Under the pieces are notes generated by a model. The model saw only the letters and a program-made list of their open reading frames with translations, was not told the origin of the DNA and did no database searches. A program made the translations under genes and the position numbers. Positions 1 to 7,219 of a stretch of 28,450 nt of DNA are shown here, in pieces (the stretch's first letter is position 1; each line of letters opens with the position of its first letter). Source of the DNA: S15-B10 sp045569115 (GTDB lineage Bacteria; Fidelibacterota; Marinisomatia; Marinisomatales; S15-B10); contig JBJKZS010000062.1 in assembly GCA_045569115.1 (NCBI GenBank), positions 1 through 28,450 of the forward strand, read 5' to 3'.

Positions 1-153
1 GAAAACTATCTTTTCTTTAGGAATACCTAGATCTGGCATGGTCTTCTGAGTTTGAGCTAAAATAGAATAATCTCCACATCCAGGACACCATCTTACATCT
101 TGATCTGAAACAAAATCTTTTTTTGTTAAAGGGGCTACACTAGTATCAGTCAT
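1..153 (-). CDS. korB: 2-oxoacid:ferredoxin oxidoreductase subunit beta, 5' part only
   Basis: The first 51 codons of a gene running off the left edge of the window. The visible residues include the stretch DVRWCPGCGDYSIL (residues 19-32). The CPGCGD motif is typical of the beta subunit of 2-oxoacid:ferredoxin oxidoreductases and contributes Cys ligands near the TPP/[4Fe-4S] site. The ATG at 151-153 lies 8 bases downstream of the korA stop, so the two genes form one minus-strand transcription unit in the order korA-korB. With KorA it would reversibly convert 2-oxoglutarate (or a related 2-oxoacid) and CoA to the acyl-CoA, CO2 and reduced ferredoxin in the cytoplasm. Substrate preference cannot be read from this fragment. 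The TPP-binding part is outside the window. Confidence 0.9.
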   Translation of the reverse strand, partial: MTDTSVAPLTKKDFVSDQDVRWCPGCGDYSILAQTQKTMPDLGIPKEKIVF

Positions 154-161
154 AATTCTCC

Positions 162-1994
162 CTATAAAATTTCTTTTATTTTTTTGATTATTTGCGACTT
201 ACGAAATGGTTTTCCACAAACAAAGTTTAAACCCTCCGCATCAATGAGAAATTCCGAGCGGATCAATTTGATTAGTTGACCAGAGTTAACTTCTGGAATA
301 AGCACTTTCTGAAATTTTAATAATATTTCACCAAGATCAGCGGGTAAGGGATTAAGCCACCGTAAATGTGCATGAGCTACAGATTTACCTTCTGCTCTCA
401 GCGCTTCAACAGAAGTTCTTATAGCACCAAATGTGCTACCCCAACCAAGGACAAGCAGATCACCCGTAGTTTCCCCATAAACTTCAGTAGGAGGAATTTC
501 ACTTTTTATTCTAGCAACTTTTTCTGCTCTTAGTTTAATCATAAGATCATGATTGTCAGGGTCATAGCTCACATTTCCAGTAATGTGTTCTCTTTCCAAA
601 CCCCCAATTCGGTGTTCAAAACCAGCCATCCCAGGAATAGCCCAATGACGCGCGAGAGTCTTTTCCTCCCTCTCATAAGGCATATATTGGCCATCTCTAG
701 CTTCAGCATACTTGATTTCAATAGAGGGAAGATCGCCGAGATTAGGAATCATCCAAGGTTCTGAACCATTAGCAAGAAATGCATCAGACAAAATGAAAAC
801 AGGCGTCATATATTTTAAAGCAATACGACAGGCTTCATAGGTTACAAAAAAACAGTCGCCTGGAGTAGCGGGAGCAATAACAGGTGCGGGAGACTCTCCA
901 TTACGACCATACATAGTCATAAAAAGATCCGCCTGCTCAGTTTTTGTGGGCATACCAGTACTAGGACCAGCCCGTTGTACATTGATTATCAATAACGGAA
1001 GTTCGGCAATGACCGCAAGTCCAATGGTCTCGGCTTTTAAACATATACCTGGGCCAGAAGAAGCCGTAACTGCTAGATTACCAGAAAAAGCCGCTCCTAC
1101 AGCGGATCCAACCCCTGAAATCTCATCTTCAGCTTGAAAAGTCTTAACACCATAATTTCGGTAATGGGCAAGCTGATGAAGAATGTCACTGGCTGGCGTA
1201 ATTGGATAACCACCAAAAAAAAGTGGCAACTTTGAACTTTTTGCTGCGGCAAGCAAGCCAAGCCCTGTAGCGTAGTTTCCTATGATATTTCTATAAGTGC
1301 CTGATTTAAGCGGAGCAGGCCCTACTTCATACTGAGTAGCAAATGATTCAGTAATATCACCAAAATTAAACCCTGCTTTCAATGCACGAACATTTGCATC
1401 AATAAGTTCTGGTCTTTTTTTGAATTTATTTTCTAGCCATTCAATGGTTGGCTCCATTGGTCGGCCATACATCCAATAAAGAAGCCCTAAGCCAAAAAAG
1501 TTTTTTGTTCTTTCTACTGTCTTACTTGTAATATCCAAATCTTCCATGGCATTAGCAACGAGCCTACTTATTTCAATATCGTAGACTTGATAAGCTGAAA
1601 GAGAATTATCTTCAATAGGATTTGTTTCCCAGGTGGCCATCTTCAGATTTTTAGCTGTAAAACTTGACTTATTTAAAATAAGAACTCCACCATCTCGTAG
1701 ATCTCTAATATGCATTTTTAAAGCCGCGGGATTCATAGCAACGAGAACATCAAGTTGATCTCCAGGAGTAAAAATATCTCGGCTACTAAATTGTAGTTGA
1801 AAAGCACTCACCCCAGCAAGAGAGCCCGCAGGTGCTCTTATTTCCGCCGGAAAATCAGGGAAAGTGCCTATATCATTTCCTACAAGTGCCGCTGTATTAG
1901 TAAAGCGATCCCCCATAAGTTGCATGCCATCTCCCGAATCACCAGCAAAACGAATTACTACACTTTCCAAACTTTCAATTTTCCGCTCAGGCAT
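162..1994 (-). CDS. korA: 2-oxoacid:ferredoxin oxidoreductase subunit alpha (fused gamma-alpha), probably 2-oxoglutarate type
   Basis: A 610-residue cytoplasmic subunit. The first ~190 residues are the gamma domain, with RFAGDSGDGMQLMGDRF near residues 15-31 and a PAEIRAPAG stretch. The remainder is the alpha (pyrimidine-binding) domain, with GGYPITPASD, FQAEDEISGVGSAVGA, TASSGPGI and NVQRAGPSTGMPTKTEQ, all hallmarks of the KorA family. The fused gamma-alpha plus separate beta arrangement is the usual two-subunit KorAB form, functioning in an oxidative or reductive TCA cycle with ferredoxin. The length is normal. A GGAG on the minus strand (2007-2010) lies 12 bases from the ATG, a slightly long spacing. 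korB follows after 8 bases. Assignment to 2-oxoglutarate rather than pyruvate or another 2-oxoacid is inferred from overall resemblance. Confidence 0.93.
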   Translation of the reverse strand: MPERKIESLESVVIRFAGDSGDGMQLMGDRFTNTAALVGNDIGTFPDFPAEIRAPAGSLAGVSAFQLQFSSRDIFTPGDQLDVLVAMNPAALKMHIRDLRDGGVLILNKSSFTAKNLKMATWETNPIEDNSLSAYQVYDIEISRLVANAMEDLDITSKTVERTKNFFGLGLLYWMYGRPMEPTIEWLENKFKKRPELIDANVRALKAGFNFGDITESFATQYEVGPAPLKSGTYRNIIGNYATGLGLLAAAKSSKLPLFFGGYPITPASDILHQLAHYRNYGVKTFQAEDEISGVGSAVGAAFSGNLAVTASSGPGICLKAETIGLAVIAELPLLIINVQRAGPSTGMPTKTEQADLFMTMYGRNGESPAPVIAPATPGDCFFVTYEACRIALKYMTPVFILSDAFLANGSEPWMIPNLGDLPSIEIKYAEARDGQYMPYEREEKTLARHWAIPGMAGFEHRIGGLEREHITGNVSYDPDNHDLMIKLRAEKVARIKSEIPPTEVYGETTGDLLVLGWGSTFGAIRTSVEALRAEGKSVAHAHLRWLNPLPADLGEILLKFQKVLIPEVNSGQLIKLIRSEFLIDAEGLNFVCGKPFRKSQIIKKIKEIL

Positions 1995-2675
1995 TATTAA
2001 TTTTTACTCCTGTATTGAATTGTTGTTAGCTTTATATTTTTTCTCGATGAAAAATACTTTAGGTTACTATTTTCACTATTAAATTTAGCATGTGAAAAAT
2101 GGTAACACAAAGGCAAAGGGATGATTAGTTTATACTCCAATTTTAATCTATTTAATCTAACATGTTAAACTCGAAGCAACATGAAAGAAAAGAAAAAAAG
2201 AAACCTGTTAACTTTACAAGAACAATCTATTAATGTAAAATCTTTATTTAATTATCTAAATCCCTTCATAAAGCTTTTATTCTAATACATCAACATTCTG
2301 TTTTCATTTATCAATTTAGTTTTTTGACATTTAGTTTATAATGAAAATGTCTAGCAGTTTTCATGCTAATAGAGCCCCAATACTTAAGAATCTATTGATT
2401 TAAATATCATGACTTTCGATTATTACTTATAAATTTATAAGGTTAAAGATCAAAACTTATACGCTATAACTCCTAACCGCAAAATATATTGTACTAGCAG
2501 AAAAAAAAAGTGGAAAATATATTTACAACTATTGTGAAGGTTTTTTTAAATGAAAACAGCACCTTATGTTGTTAAATAGATAAATTCATTCTTAACCGTT
2601 GAATTCAGAAGAAAAAATTAACATTTTTATAATTATTAGGAATGTTTCTTTAATCCTTTATCATGTATATAGAAA
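1995..2675. other. AT-rich intergenic region between divergent korA and eda
   Basis: A 681-base stretch with no convincing gene on either strand and no tRNA-like cloverleaf that I can see. It should hold the promoters for korAB (minus) and for the eda group (plus). Visible small-scale structure: a 9-bp tandem repeat TTTAATCTA at 2142-2159 running into a perfect 10-bp palindrome TAACATGTTA (2158-2167), and a weak hairpin ATGAAAA/TTTTCAT at 2341-2364 with a 10-base loop. None is strong enough for me to assign a function. The only plus-strand ORF starting at an isolated ATG (2181-2285, 34 codons, Lys-rich start) has no ribosome binding site. Confidence 0.5.
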
Positions 2676-3332
2676 ATGAGTGAAAATAATACAATAGTAA
2701 ATACAATCCTTTCTGAAAAGGTTAGTGCAATCATAAGAGTTGGAAATAAGGCCATAGCAGAATCATCTATGAAAGCCGCTGTAGAAGGTGGTTTTAAAGT
2801 CATTGAATTCACTTTAACTACACCTGGAGCATTAGATTTAATTTCACAATTCCGTTCCAAAGACCATTCCCTATGTGTCGGTGCTGGTACTGTAATGAAT
2901 CTAGAGTCTGTTGATCGAGCGGTTGAGGCTGGAGCACAATTTATTGTATCTCCAATATTTGATCCTGAAGTGGTAAAAAGATGTAAGCAATTGGATGTGG
3001 TTGCTATTCCAGGGACTCAAACTCCTACAGAAATGCAGCTTGCCTCTGAGGCTGGTGCTGACTTCGTCAAACTTTTTCCTGCACCTCCTAATGTAGCTGA
3101 GTATATAAGCTATATTTTAGGACCTCAGCCTCACCTTAAAATTTTTCCTACAGCCGGTATAGATGTGAATAACATGTTGGACGTTCTCCATGCTGGTGCA
3201 GCTAGTATCGGATTTGTCGGTTCGCTATTTGATCCCAAAATGATGGAGGATCTCAATTTCGAGGGTATACAGAAAAACGCGGAGGAAATTTTCGACCAAC
3301 TTAGTCACCTGGGAAAAATTGGGGCTTTATGA
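2676..3332 (+). CDS. eda: KDPG/KHG aldolase (2-dehydro-3-deoxyphosphogluconate / 4-hydroxy-2-oxoglutarate aldolase)
   Basis: A 218-residue class I aldolase, normal length for the Eda family (about 210). It cleaves 2-keto-3-deoxy-6-phosphogluconate to pyruvate and glyceraldehyde-3-phosphate, and often 4-hydroxy-2-oxoglutarate as well. Visible landmarks: Glu44 in VIEFTLTTPGA (the general acid/base of the family), VGAGTV, FIVSPIFDPEVV, AIPGTQTPTE and the Schiff-base lysine Lys132 in FVKLFPA. The product is cytoplasmic. The stop overlaps the start of the next gene by 4 bases (ATGA), so the two are translationally coupled. No Entner-Doudoroff dehydratase (edd) is in the window, so whether it serves sugar-acid degradation or 4-hydroxy-2-oxoglutarate turnover is open. 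No clear Shine-Dalgarno precedes the ATG. Confidence 0.92.
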   Translation: MSENNTIVNTILSEKVSAIIRVGNKAIAESSMKAAVEGGFKVIEFTLTTPGALDLISQFRSKDHSLCVGAGTVMNLESVDRAVEAGAQFIVSPIFDPEVVKRCKQLDVVAIPGTQTPTEMQLASEAGADFVKLFPAPPNVAEYISYILGPQPHLKIFPTAGIDVNNMLDVLHAGAASIGFVGSLFDPKMMEDLNFEGIQKNAEEIFDQLSHLGKIGAL

Positions 3333-3712
3333 GTTTTTGCACAGCGGTTAACTGTATTGATGGACGAGTTCAAGAACCTGTATCTTCTTACTTACGAAAT
3401 CATTTCAAGGTAGAATTTGTGGATTCTATTACTGAGGCGGGACCTAACTTAATTTTATCTAATCAGCAACCTAAAGCTAATGTTGAAGCAATTCTTCAAA
3501 AATTGAAAGTCTCTATCGAAGCTCACTGTTCCAAAGGAATTGGAATTGCTGCTCACCATGATTGTGCTGGTAATCCTGCGACAAAAAACCAACAACTTTA
3601 TGATCTAAATCAATCCAGTCTTTTTCTCAAATCACAGTTCCCTAAACTTGAGATTGTAAAGTTATGGATTGATGAACAGTTCAAAGTTGTTGAGCTTATA
3701 ATTGAAAAATGA
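3329..3712 (+). CDS. Small beta-carbonic-anhydrase-like protein
   Basis: A 127-residue cytoplasmic protein. It has the two zinc-site signatures of beta-class carbonic anhydrases in order: CxDxR at Cys9-Ile-Asp11-Gly-Arg13, and HxxC at His76-His-Asp-Cys79, followed by AGNP. Spacing and order fit a Cys2His zinc site with the Asp/Arg dyad. The protein is much shorter than ordinary beta-CAs (about 200 residues) and otherwise looks unlike them, resembling the putative carbonic anhydrase family of minimal proteins (Pro_CA_2 in Pfam, from memory). It overlaps the aldolase stop by 4 bases, so it is probably made together with it. Catalytic CO2 hydration is an inference; a metal-binding or sensing role is possible. 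selD follows after 48 bases in the same direction. Confidence 0.72.
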   Translation: MSFCTAVNCIDGRVQEPVSSYLRNHFKVEFVDSITEAGPNLILSNQQPKANVEAILQKLKVSIEAHCSKGIGIAAHHDCAGNPATKNQQLYDLNQSSLFLKSQFPKLEIVKLWIDEQFKVVELIIEK

Positions 3713-3760
3713 TCCTATTTTCCTCTCCTTTGGCTCATTCCTCCTCTTTAAATTTGATCT

Positions 3761-4813
3761 ATGACACTAAAACATGCAAAACGCTTAACACAATTTAGTC
3801 ATGGTGCTGGTTGAGGATGCAAACTTAGTCAAAATGACCTGTCTCAGGTTCTGAGACAGTTACCAAAGAATCTAGACGATAAAATATTGGCTGACTTTTC
3901 CTCTGCTGATGATGCCGCCGTAGTGCGCCTTGATGACAAAACAGCCCTTGTGCAAACTGTAGACTTCTTTACACCAATCGTGGATGACCCTTTCATTTTT
4001 GGACAAATTGCAGCGGCAAATTCCCTGTCTGACATCTATGCAATGGGTGCTACACCCCTTTTCGCATTAAACATCGTTGGCTTTCCAAAAGACGATCTTC
4101 CCTTAACAGTGTTAGGAGAAATATTAAATGGGGGTTCCGTTAAATCACAAGAAGCTGGGATTCCTATTTTAGGAGGGCATAGTATAGATGATAAAGAACC
4201 AAAATATGGTTTAGTTGTAACAGGCAAAATTTCCTTGGATAAAATTGTTACTAATGGAGGAGCAAAACCTGGAGATTCTCTTATTTTAACAAAACCTCTA
4301 GGATCCGGTATAATTTCCACAGCAATTAAACGGGGAGAAGCAACAAAAACTTTAATTAAAGATGGAAATAAATTGATGACAACACTTAACTCCTCAGCTG
4401 CAGAAGTAATGGTTAAGCATGGAGCCCGAGCAGCTACTGATGTAACGGGCTTTGGTCTTCTTGGTCATCTTTGGGAAATGTGTCAAGCTAGCTGTGTCTC
4501 AGTTGAGATCAACTTTGATGAATTGCCTTTCATTAATGGAATTTATGAGCTTGTAAAAAATAATGTGGTGCCTAATGGAACAAAAAGGAATCTTAATAAT
4601 ATTTCAGATCAAGTCAATTTTCATAAAAGACTTGGTAAAACTGAACAATTAATGGTTGTTGATTCTCAGACATCTGGTGGGCTGTTAATTGCTATGCCAA
4701 AAGAAAAAGTAGAATCTTTTTTAAGAGATTTTGAAGGAAAAACACCCTATAGAGCTCATATAATTGGAAAATTTGTCAAACCTTCGACAAACAGGCAGAT
4801 TCTTGTACTTTAA
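3761..4813 (+). CDS. selD: Selenide, water dikinase (selenophosphate synthetase), selenocysteine-containing
   Basis: Makes selenophosphate from selenide and ATP, the selenium donor for selenocysteine and 2-selenouridine. Starting at ATG 3761, the frame reads RLTQFSHGAG, then an in-frame UGA (3812-3814, codon 18), then GCKLSQNDL, and stays open to 4813. This matches the canonical SelD N-terminus, in which that position is the catalytic Cys or Sec (Cys17 in E. coli) beside a glycine-rich loop. The following Lys is the conserved catalytic one. Downstream motifs include DDAAVV, GGHSIDDKEPKYGLVVTG and ATDVTGFGLLGH. Total 350 residues counting Sec, normal for SelD. Conventional gene calling would truncate it to a 308-residue ORF from a TTG at 3887 and lose the active site. 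A SECIS-like hairpin follows the UGA. It precedes the suf cluster. Confidence 0.93.
3812..3859 (+). promoter_or_regulatory. Selenocysteine UGA codon with bacterial SECIS-like hairpin inside selD
   Basis: UGA codon at 3812-3814, followed by a perfect 9-bp stem, CTGTCTCAG (3839-3847) paired with CTGAGACAG (3851-3859), closing a GTT loop. If the top pairs open, the loop reads AGGTTCT, resembling the AGGUCU loop of the E. coli fdhF SECIS. The first loop G lies about 33 bases after the UGA, within the 16-37 range I recall for bacterial SECIS elements. All of it is coding sequence of SelD. The hairpin is seen directly; recruitment of SelB-EF-Sec is inferred from the family and from the position of the UGA at the catalytic residue. 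Confidence 0.85.
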
Positions 4814-4840
4814 TTATTGCTAAATGAGACCCTTCATCTC

Positions 4841-4865
4841 AAATGAGACAAAATTAGTCTGATAT
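4841..4865 (+). promoter_or_regulatory. Candidate IscR type 1-like operator upstream of sufB
   Basis: The core GAC-AAAATT-AGTC (4847-4859) followed by TGATAT matches the E. coli IscR type 1 consensus (ATASYYGACTRWWWYAGTCRRSTAT) at 18 of 25 positions by my count, with a good right half and a poor left half. It lies just upstream of the sufB -35 candidate and 56 bases from the sufB start. The cluster encodes an Rrf2 protein with IscR-spaced cysteines. That makes autoregulation plausible but unproven, since this phylum's consensus may differ. Confidence 0.4.
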
Positions 4866-4868
4866 TCC

Positions 4869-4898
4869 TTGACTGCTGCTGATTATAGCAAGTAATTT
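4869..4898 (+). promoter_or_regulatory. Candidate sufB promoter
   Basis: TTGACT (4869-4874) and TAATTT (4893-4898) separated by 18 bases, ending 23 bases before the sufB ATG. The -10 is a poor match to the sigma-70 consensus, but this 108-base gap is the natural place for the suf operon promoter. The IscR-like sequence lies directly upstream. Confidence 0.35.
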
Positions 4899-4921
4899 CT
4901 ATATGTAAAAAAACTTGTAAA

Positions 4922-6403
4922 ATGAAAAACAAAGAATCATCTGTTGAAGTTCTGTCTGAGGAGATGCAAACCATTGAGGGGCAACTCTCGCAGGAATATA
5001 AATATGGTTTTGTAACTGATATTGACCAAGAAACTATTCCTCCTGGCCTCAATGAAGAAGTAATCAAGCTTATTTCCTCAAAGAAAAATGAGCCGGATTG
5101 GCTCCTTGATTGGCGACTTAAGGCATATAAGCAATGGTTAAAAATGAAAGAGCCAAGTTGGCCTATGGTAAAATATGAGACTGTTGACTACCAGTCAATT
5201 AGCTACTTTGCTGCCCCTAAATCCAAAAAGGATGCCCCTAAAAGTCTGGATGAGGTTGACCCAGAATTATTAAAAACATATGAGAAGCTAGGCATCCCTT
5301 TAGAAGAACAAAAAATGCTTAGTGGAGTTGCTGTAGATGCTGTATTTGACTCTGTCTCAGTTGCGACTACCTTTAAAGAAGAGTTGGAAAAAGCTGGTGT
5401 TATTTTTTGCTCATTTTCAGAAGCTGTAATCAATCACCCAGAATTAGTCCGTAAATATCTTGGGTCAGTTGTACCTTATACTGATAATTTTTTTGCCTCT
5501 CTAAATTCAGCAGTTTTTAGTGATGGTAGTTTTGTATATATACCCAAGGGTGTGCGTTGTCCTATGGAACTTTCCACTTATTTTCGAATTAATGCAGCAA
5601 ACACTGGTCAGTTTGAGAGAACTTTGATCGTAGCTGATGAAGGTAGTCATGTTAGCTATCTTGAAGGTTGTACCGCTCCTATGCGGGACGAAAATCAATT
5701 GCATGCAGCCGTGGTAGAATTAGTCGCGCATAGAAATGCAAATATCAAATATTCTACTGTTCAGAACTGGTATCCTGGTGATCCAAAAACTGGAAAAGGT
5801 GGTATCTTCAATTTTGTGACAAAACGAGGCTCTTGCCTTGAAGAAAATGCTAAAATTTCTTGGACGCAAGTAGAGACAGGGTCCGCAATAACTTGGAAAT
5901 ATCCCAGCGTGATACTTAAAGGTGATAATAGTGTGGGTGAATTTTATTCTGTTGCTCTAACTAATAATTTTCAACAGGCTGATACTGGGACAAAAATGAT
6001 CCATATGGGGAAAAATACCTCAAGTACAATTATCTCAAAAGGAATTTCAGCTGGGAAGGGTCAAAACACTTATCGTGGTGCAGTTTCAATTTATAAAAAG
6101 GCGGATAATGCCCGCAACTATTCTCAGTGTGACTCTTTACTAATTGGAGATAAATGTGGCGCTCATACATTTCCATATATAGATGTTAGAAACCCAAGTG
6201 CTCAAATGGAACATGAAGCCTCTACCTCTGCGATTGGAGAAGATCAAATTTATTATTGCAACCAGAGAGGCATTTCTACTGAGGATGCTGTTTCTATGAT
6301 TGTGAATGGCTTTTGTAAAGAAGTATTCAAAGAACTTCCTATGGAGTTTGCTGTAGAGGCTCAAAAGCTTTTAGAAGTAAGTCTTGAAGGTAGCGTTGGC
6401 TAA
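4922..6403 (+). CDS. sufB: Fe-S cluster assembly scaffold subunit SufB
   Basis: A 493-residue core subunit of the cytoplasmic SufBCD scaffold, on which Fe-S clusters are built. Recognised by the SufB sequence through YGFVTDIDQETIPPGLNEEVI near the N-terminus, VPYTDNFFASLNSAVFSDGSFVYIPKGVRCPMELSTYFRIN in the middle, a GCTAPMRDENQLHAAVVEL stretch, and RNYSQCDSLLIGDKCGAHTFPYIDVRNPSAQMEHEASTS in the C-terminal beta-helix. The Cys in CDSLLIG corresponds to the Cys405 region used for sulfur transfer in E. coli. Length is normal (about 480-495). First gene of the suf cluster; sufC follows after 59 bases. ATG 4922 has no strong ribosome binding site, as is common in this genome. Confidence 0.97.
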   Translation: MKNKESSVEVLSEEMQTIEGQLSQEYKYGFVTDIDQETIPPGLNEEVIKLISSKKNEPDWLLDWRLKAYKQWLKMKEPSWPMVKYETVDYQSISYFAAPKSKKDAPKSLDEVDPELLKTYEKLGIPLEEQKMLSGVAVDAVFDSVSVATTFKEELEKAGVIFCSFSEAVINHPELVRKYLGSVVPYTDNFFASLNSAVFSDGSFVYIPKGVRCPMELSTYFRINAANTGQFERTLIVADEGSHVSYLEGCTAPMRDENQLHAAVVELVAHRNANIKYSTVQNWYPGDPKTGKGGIFNFVTKRGSCLEENAKISWTQVETGSAITWKYPSVILKGDNSVGEFYSVALTNNFQQADTGTKMIHMGKNTSSTIISKGISAGKGQNTYRGAVSIYKKADNARNYSQCDSLLIGDKCGAHTFPYIDVRNPSAQMEHEASTSAIGEDQIYYCNQRGISTEDAVSMIVNGFCKEVFKELPMEFAVEAQKLLEVSLEGSVG

Positions 6404-6462
6404 CCGACTACTTCCAACACTCTCTTAGCATACCCATATTAACAATTTTAGGAGATCATAAT

Positions 6463-7215
6463 ATGCTTGAGATAAATGACCTTAATGCTAACATTGAGGG
6501 AAAAGCTATATTGAATGGAATTAATCTAAAAGTGAATGCTGGTGAACTTCATGCAATCATGGGTCCTAACGGTTCAGGCAAAAGTACTCTAGCTCATGTA
6601 ATTGCGGGTCGGGAATTATACGATATTGGCAAAGGAGCAATTCTTTTTAAGGGAAAAAATTTAATTGAGATGGATCCAGAACAACGTGCTCTAGAAGGAG
6701 TTTTTATGTCTTACCAATACCCCGCTGTAATTCCCGGGGTTAATCTAGCCTATTTTTTGAAAGCTGCTGTCAATGCTGTAAGAAAACATCGTGGTGATCC
6801 AGAAATGGATTCTGTTGACTTTCTTGGTTTTATTAAAGAAAAACTTGCTGAAGTAAAAATGGATGAATCTTATCTAAAGCGAGCAGTAAATGAGGGTTTT
6901 TCTGGAGGAGAAAAGAAACGGAATGAGATTCTTCAGATGCTTGCCTTGGATCCATCTCTTGCGGTTCTAGATGAAACTGACTCAGGTCTTGATATAGATG
7001 CTGTCAAAATTGTTGCTGAGGGTGTTAATAAATTCCGGCGTAAAGACCGTGCTGTAATCGTCATTACCCATTATCAACGCATACTAGAATACATGGCTCC
7101 AGATTTTGTTCATGTTCTAATGGAAGGACGTATAATTCGATCAGGCGGGAAAAACTTAGCCGAGGAGCTAGAAGAAAAAGGATATAACTGGCTCCGGGAA
7201 GAAATATCTTCTTAG
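6463..7215 (+). CDS. sufC: Fe-S cluster assembly ATPase SufC
   Basis: A 250-residue ABC-type ATPase that drives conformational change of the SufBCD scaffold. It has Walker A GPNGSGKS (34-41), the signature FSGGEKKRNE (146-155), characteristic of SufC rather than of transport ABC proteins, and Walker B LAVLDE (166-171) followed by TDSGLDIDA. The C-terminal part ends with the switch histidine in ITHYQRIL. No membrane segment; cytoplasmic. It has the clearest ribosome binding site of the cluster (AGGAGA about 6 bases before ATG 6463). sufD starts 4 bases after its stop, so the two are surely co-translated. Confidence 0.97.
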   Translation: MLEINDLNANIEGKAILNGINLKVNAGELHAIMGPNGSGKSTLAHVIAGRELYDIGKGAILFKGKNLIEMDPEQRALEGVFMSYQYPAVIPGVNLAYFLKAAVNAVRKHRGDPEMDSVDFLGFIKEKLAEVKMDESYLKRAVNEGFSGGEKKRNEILQMLALDPSLAVLDETDSGLDIDAVKIVAEGVNKFRRKDRAVIVITHYQRILEYMAPDFVHVLMEGRIIRSGGKNLAEELEEKGYNWLREEISS

Positions 7216-7219
7216 ATCT

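Noticed and set aside
2181..2285. 34-codon ORF starting MKEKKKRNLL
   Set aside because: No ribosome binding site, low complexity, AT-rich gap; no support beyond an open frame.
2324..2342. TTGACA and TATAAT boxes in the korA-eda gap
   Set aside because: Both hexamers are perfect but only 7 bases apart, so they cannot work as a pair.
3839..3859. Hairpin read as a transcription terminator
   Set aside because: It lies inside the selD frame, has no following T tract, and sits at SECIS distance from the UGA.
3887..4813. SelD starting at the TTG at 3887
   Set aside because: It lacks the N-terminal glycine-rich loop and catalytic position; the frame is open upstream to ATG 3761 apart from the Sec UGA.
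4825..4860. TGAGA/TCTCA and AGAC/GTCT hairpins after selD
   Set aside because: Short stems, no T tract; the second coincides with the IscR-like site, which explains it better.
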